From an uncultured Eubacterium sp. (GTDB lineage Bacteria > Bacillota > Clostridia > Lachnospirales > Lachnospiraceae), in NCBI GenBank assembly GCA_900548465.1, contig URKY01000017.1, forward strand, positions 1-46,426: a stretch of 46,426 nucleotides of DNA, read 5' to 3'. Positions 42,911 to 46,426 of this stretch are shown piece after piece (position 1 is the first letter of the stretch; each line of letters opens with the position of its first letter). Below the pieces are notes generated by a model. The model saw only the letters and a program-made list of their open reading frames with translations. It was not told where the DNA came from and searched no databases. A program made the translations under genes and the position numbers.

Positions 42911-43759
42911 ATGAAACCTGAAATGAAAAATATATTGGCCATAATGGGAATCATTTTGCTGATTGCCGGAGCCGTCACCATGCCTTTTGCGTTTAACAAA
43001 ATAGTTGATGGGCATACTAATAGCAAAATCCATTATTTTGATGAAGAGGTATACAAAATAAATACTGCATCAAAGACAACGGTTGATACGAAAATAAAGA
43101 GTCTTGGAAAGCGCTATACAAATAATGCGGAGAATGAAACTGTTATTGAAGTACCATTGTATATGAACGATACTGCCGAAAAAATTGTTCATAAAAATAT
43201 TTTGGCAGAGTTTAAAAAATGGAGAATAATGATTAATGATACAGGTCTTACAATCTTAGATCAGAACATAAATGTCTGGGGAGAAAATATTAAATTCAGT
43301 CTTGGGGAAAAATTAAAAATACAGGACGTGAGATTATATATGATTTATAATACTGATGTGTCTTTTTATGTTTGTGACGGCGTGGCAAAGGGCGGCAATA
43401 TGGAGTACAATGTAAAAATATATATGGATAGAGATACTAACAAAATATATTTAATTCGTATTGGAAATGATATTATTAATAAAATGGCATCTGCCTTTGC
43501 TGAAAGTATAGGTTATAAATGGCAGGTGATGCAGAATGACGCAGAGCAAAATATTACAGAGTTTTTGAAAAACTATTATGGCTTTTCAAATAGTGCGGTG
43601 AAAATTGACAAAGGCTATGAAGGGGGATATTTTTCACAAATATATGAATTGAGCTGGCAGATTGATTTAGTTGAACATATGATTAGCGTTGGATTTGATG
43701 ATTTCTATTATTGGGCAGAAAATTATGTAAGAGACAGCACGATAATAAGCGCTGAATAA
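42911..43759 (+). CDS. Membrane-anchored accessory protein of the two-component system, unknown
   Basis: A 282-residue protein with one N-terminal membrane helix (NILAIMGIILLIAGAVTMPF) and an otherwise soluble, presumably external, part. No known domain is recognised. The body is a mix of beta-strands and charged helices (VRLYMIYNTDVSFYVCDGVA, YNVKIYMDRDTNKIYLIRIG). The ATG stands one base after the histidine kinase stop, so the three genes are one operon. By analogy with other regulator-kinase-accessory trios it may sense or modulate the kinase, but this is inference from position only. asnS follows after 37 bases. Confidence 0.75.
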   Translation: MKPEMKNILAIMGIILLIAGAVTMPFAFNKIVDGHTNSKIHYFDEEVYKINTASKTTVDTKIKSLGKRYTNNAENETVIEVPLYMNDTAEKIVHKNILAEFKKWRIMINDTGLTILDQNINVWGENIKFSLGEKLKIQDVRLYMIYNTDVSFYVCDGVAKGGNMEYNVKIYMDRDTNKIYLIRIGNDIINKMASAFAESIGYKWQVMQNDAEQNITEFLKNYYGFSNSAVKIDKGYEGGYFSQIYELSWQIDLVEHMISVGFDDFYYWAENYVRDSTIISAE

Positions 43760-43796
43760 ATAAGATTTTATAAAAGAATTTGAGAGGAAAGTAAAA

Positions 43797-45182
43797 GTGA
43801 TTGAGATAAGAGAGTTATTTGAGAATACAGAAAAATATTTGGACAATGAAGTCATTGTAGGAGGCTGGGTCAGAAGCATAAGGGACTCTAAAACTTTTGG
43901 ATTTATTGTACTAAATGACGGAACAGATTTTAGACCAATTCAGGTAGTGTATAGCAACATCCTTGATAATTTCTCTGAAATATCGTCAACGAATATCGGG
44001 GCAGCTTTAATTGTGGAAGGAACTTTAGTGGCAACACCTAAGGCAAAACAGCCTTTTGAAATTCAGGCTACAAAAATACACATAGAAGGTGAAAGCACAC
44101 CGGATTATCCATTGCAGAAAAAGAGACACAGTTTTGAATATTTAAGAACTATTTCTCATTTGAGACCTAGAACCAATACATTTCAGGCAGTTTTCAGGGT
44201 GCGTTCCCTGTGTGCCTATGCAATTCACAAATTCTTTCAGGAAAGAGGATTTGTTTACGTTCATACGCCTTTAATTACAGGAAGCGATTGTGAGGGTGCA
44301 GGTGAAATGTTTCAGGTTACTACTCTTGATTTGGAAAACATAGGAAAAAATCAGGACGGAAGTGTGGATTACAAAGAGGATTTCTTTGGAAAGCCTACAA
44401 ATCTGACGGTTTCAGGACAGTTGAATGGTGAAACTTACGCTATGGCGTTCAAAAAAATATATACTTTCGGACCGACATTCAGGGCGGAAAATTCTAATAC
44501 AACAAGACATGCAGCAGAGTTTTGGATGATAGAACCTGAAATTGCTTTTGCAGATTTAAATGATGACATGGAACTGGCAGAAGCAATGATTAAATATATC
44601 ATTAAATATGTTCTTGAAAATGCACCGGAGGAAATGAATTTCGTCAACTCTTTCGTAGATAAAGGACTATTGGACAGATTAAACCATGTGTTAAATTCAG
44701 ATTTTGGCAGAGTGACATACACAGAAGCAGTAAAACTTCTTGAAGAACATAATGATGAGTTTGAATATAAAGTCAGCTGGGGTGTGGATTTACAGACAGA
44801 ACATGAACGTTATCTTACGGAAAAGATTTTTAAACGTCCTGTTTTTGTAACGGATTATCCAAAGGAAATTAAAGCATTTTATATGAAACTGAATGAAGAT
44901 AAAAAAACAGTGGCGGCAATGGACTGCCTTGTACCGGGCATCGGTGAAATAATCGGTGGAAGCCAGAGAGAAGAAAATTATGAACTTCTTAAAACAAGAA
45001 TTAAGGAATTAGGTCTTGATGAAAGCAGTTACGATTTTTATCTTGACCTTAGAAAATATGGAACTGCAAGACATGCAGGCTTTGGTCTTGGCTTTGAACG
45101 CATGATTATGTATCTTACGGGAATGGCCAATATCCGTGATGTGATTCCATTCCCAAGAACCGTTAATAATTGTGATTTGTAG
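43797..45182 (+). CDS. asnS: Asparagine-tRNA ligase
   Basis: A 461-residue class II aminoacyl-tRNA synthetase that charges tRNA-Asn. An N-terminal OB-fold anticodon-binding domain ([20 protein letters not shown]) precedes the catalytic domain: [20 protein letters not shown] (motif 1 area), [20 protein letters not shown] (motif 2) and [20 protein letters not shown] with DVIPFPR (motif 3). Length is typical. The start is GTG behind GAGAGGAAAG; no in-frame ATG fits better. Presence of AsnRS means direct charging of tRNA-Asn; whether the amidotransferase route also exists is not visible. Confidence 0.95.
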   Translation: MIEIRELFENTEKYLDNEVIVGGWVRSIRDSKTFGFIVLNDGTDFRPIQVVYSNILDNFSEISSTNIGAALIVEGTLVATPKAKQPFEIQATKIHIEGESTPDYPLQKKRHSFEYLRTISHLRPRTNTFQAVFRVRSLCAYAIHKFFQERGFVYVHTPLITGSDCEGAGEMFQVTTLDLENIGKNQDGSVDYKEDFFGKPTNLTVSGQLNGETYAMAFKKIYTFGPTFRAENSNTTRHAAEFWMIEPEIAFADLNDDMELAEAMIKYIIKYVLENAPEEMNFVNSFVDKGLLDRLNHVLNSDFGRVTYTEAVKLLEEHNDEFEYKVSWGVDLQTEHERYLTEKIFKRPVFVTDYPKEIKAFYMKLNEDKKTVAAMDCLVPGIGEIIGGSQREENYELLKTRIKELGLDESSYDFYLDLRKYGTARHAGFGLGFERMIMYLTGMANIRDVIPFPRTVNNCDL

Positions 45183-45282
45183 GACCTTAATAAAATCTTA
45201 AGATTTGCCTTTCGTTTATATTAATATTTGAATTGTATCTTATATGTAAGCAATGAGAAATTGCAAAAAAGTGGAGGATGAT

Positions 45283-45975
45283 ATGTATAATATACTTGTA
45301 TGTGATGATGACAGAGAAATAGTGGAGGCTATTGATATTTATCTTTCAAAGGAAGGATATAATGTTATTAAGGTTTATGATGGAGTTGAAGCCATAGAAA
45401 AATTGGAGAAAGAGGAGATACATCTTTTACTTATTGATATTATGATGCCAAAACTTGACGGAATAAGAGCTACACTAAAAATAAGACAGAACAGCAGCAT
45501 ACCGATTATTATACTGTCAGCAAAATCTGAAGATGCCGACAAGGTCATTGGTCTGGATGTTGGAGCAGACGATTACATTACAAAACCATTTAATCCTTTG
45601 GAACTTATAGCCAGAGTAAAGTCCCAGATTAGAAGATACACAAAATTGGGAACAATGGTTGAGAATAAGAGTGATGTTTACAGGGTCGGAGAACTTGAAA
45701 TCAACGACGCCTGTAAAGAGGTTACGGTGGATGGAGAGTTGGTGAAACTTACTCCTTTTGAGTACAACATCCTTTTGTTTCTCGTAAAAAATCCCGGAAG
45801 AGTATTTACAATTGATCAGATTTATGAGGCTGTGTGGAATGAGGAAGCGGTAGCCGCAGACAATACGGTAGCAGTACATATCAGACATATCCGCGAAAAA
45901 ATTGAGATTAATCCTAAAGAACCAAGATATCTGAAGGTTGTCTGGGGAGTAGGATACAAAATCGAGAAAATGTAA
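45283..45975 (+). CDS. OmpR-family response regulator (second)
   Basis: A 230-residue regulator. The receiver domain starts MYNILVCDDDREIVEAIDIY, with phospho-acceptor Asp52 in LLLIDIMMPKLDG and GADDYITKPFNPLELIARV. The DNA-binding winged helix is VKLTPFEYNILLFLVKNPG with NTVAVHIRHIREKIEINPK, ending VWGVGYKIEK, resembling VanR/RegX-type regulators. ATG 45283 has GGAGG six bases upstream; a reading ten codons longer lacks a ribosome site. The palindrome AAATCTTAAGATTT (45194-45207) lies in the 100-base gap upstream. The following gene would normally encode its kinase but is only 126 codons. Confidence 0.92.
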   Translation: MYNILVCDDDREIVEAIDIYLSKEGYNVIKVYDGVEAIEKLEKEEIHLLLIDIMMPKLDGIRATLKIRQNSSIPIIILSAKSEDADKVIGLDVGADDYITKPFNPLELIARVKSQIRRYTKLGTMVENKSDVYRVGELEINDACKEVTVDGELVKLTPFEYNILLFLVKNPGRVFTIDQIYEAVWNEEAVAADNTVAVHIRHIREKIEINPKEPRYLKVVWGVGYKIEKM

Positions 45976-45988
45976 GAAGGGAAATGTT

Positions 45989-46369
45989 ATGAAGAAAAAA
46001 AGAATATTGCTGCATGTAATGATTTTAGTGCTGACGGTAGTTTGCTTTGGAACGGGAATGTATGGGGCAAAGCATTATTGGAGTGTACAGCCGAAAATAT
46101 ATTATGTCCATCAGTTTCAGGAAAACTACAAAGTTATAATGAGGGAAGTTATAGCTTCTGCAGGAAAACAATATCTGTATAGAAGAGATTTTTCAGATGA
46201 TAATAAAATTCTGGTAGAAGGTGAAAAGGAAAACATTACGGCGAAAGACATTAAAGAAATTTATAAAGATGAAAACCGTAAAGAAACTTATTACAACAAA
46301 ATTGAGAATTATAGTTGGAGTGATTATGATTCGCTAAGTAAAAAACAAAAAAGACGCTATGAGTATTAG
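45989..46369 (+). CDS. Short membrane protein, possibly a truncated sensor kinase
   Basis: A 126-residue protein starting 13 bases after the response regulator, behind AAGGGAAA. It has one N-terminal membrane helix (LLHVMILVLTVVCFGTGMYG) and an external-looking charged part (QFQENYKVIMREVIASAGKQ, NITAKDIKEIYKDENRKETY). It ends YEY and a TAG stop, closely followed by TAA codons in the same frame. The position and the N-terminal layout are those of a sensor histidine kinase, but HAMP, His box and ATPase domain are missing. No open frame continues in any + frame to the window end, so a simple frameshift is unlikely; loss of the 3' part, or an independent small protein, are the choices. Confidence 0.65.
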   Translation: MKKKRILLHVMILVLTVVCFGTGMYGAKHYWSVQPKIYYVHQFQENYKVIMREVIASAGKQYLYRRDFSDDNKILVEGEKENITAKDIKEIYKDENRKETYYNKIENYSWSDYDSLSKKQKRRYEY

Positions 46370-46426
46370 ACATAAACTTAATATAAATTTTTGATTATCT
46401 TTTCATATCTTCTTAAATGTCCGCAA

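Noticed and set aside
46378..46425. Possible 3' end of a minus-strand gene (15 codons to a TAA)
   Set aside because: Fifteen open codons in A/T-rich DNA at the window edge are not significant; the frame should be checked in the adjoining sequence.

Overview
The window looks like a chromosomal segment from a low-GC, anaerobic, spore-forming Clostridia, most probably a Lachnospiraceae. The evidence is: spoIIID next to an mreB/mbl gene; the rpmG-secE-nusG-rplK-rplA-rplJ-rplL-rpoB-rpoC order; a four-subunit 2-oxoacid:ferredoxin oxidoreductase; two Na+/amino-acid (AGCS) symporters, one under a glycine riboswitch; and A/T-rich codon use throughout. No tRNA, rRNA, CRISPR array or recognisable transposase is present. 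Every supported gene is on the + strand.

Layout. 1-5.8 kb: cell-surface genes (a membrane-anchored TPR protein, a secreted transglutaminase-like protein, a large secreted beta-rich protein) and two very short ORFs of 49 and 72 codons with good ribosome binding sites. 5.9-12.2 kb: housekeeping genes (YitT, ProB, diacylglycerol kinase-like lipid kinase, citrate synthase, WYL regulator, a stand-alone KdpD sensor domain, inorganic pyrophosphatase), ending at a very strong hairpin. 12.3-17 kb: spoIIID, mbl, recD2, comF. 17-31 kb: the translation/transcription block, with recognisable leaders (two L1-type motifs, an L10 leader with attenuator, consensus promoters), interrupted by a glycine-riboswitch-controlled AGCS symporter and an array of eight 73-bp GC-rich tandem repeats just upstream of rpoB. 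31-34.3 kb: a probable queuine-salvage pair (radical SAM lyase plus YhhQ transporter) and an AAA ATPase with an unusual N-terminal domain. 34.4-37.9 kb: porC-porD-porA-porB plus a small membrane protein. 37.9-38.1 kb: a 246-bp imperfect palindrome holding two internal hairpins. 38.4-46.4 kb: a Nudix hydrolase, a second AGCS symporter with an extra soluble domain, a response regulator/histidine kinase/accessory gene trio, asnS, and a second response regulator followed by a short, apparently truncated membrane protein.

The most unexplained structure lies between genes: (i) the 73-bp x 8 array upstream of rpoB; (ii) the 246-bp branched palindrome after the por operon; (iii) the pyrophosphatase terminator, whose 3' arm supplies the spoIIID ribosome binding site and whose T-tract contains its TTG start, with a possible sporulation promoter in the 5' arm; (iv) a promoter that fires straight into a terminator upstream of the second AGCS gene; (v) three 11-bp-phased repeats upstream of a response regulator; (vi) a palindrome wrapped round a consensus promoter. 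Family names come from reading motifs by eye; no database search was possible.
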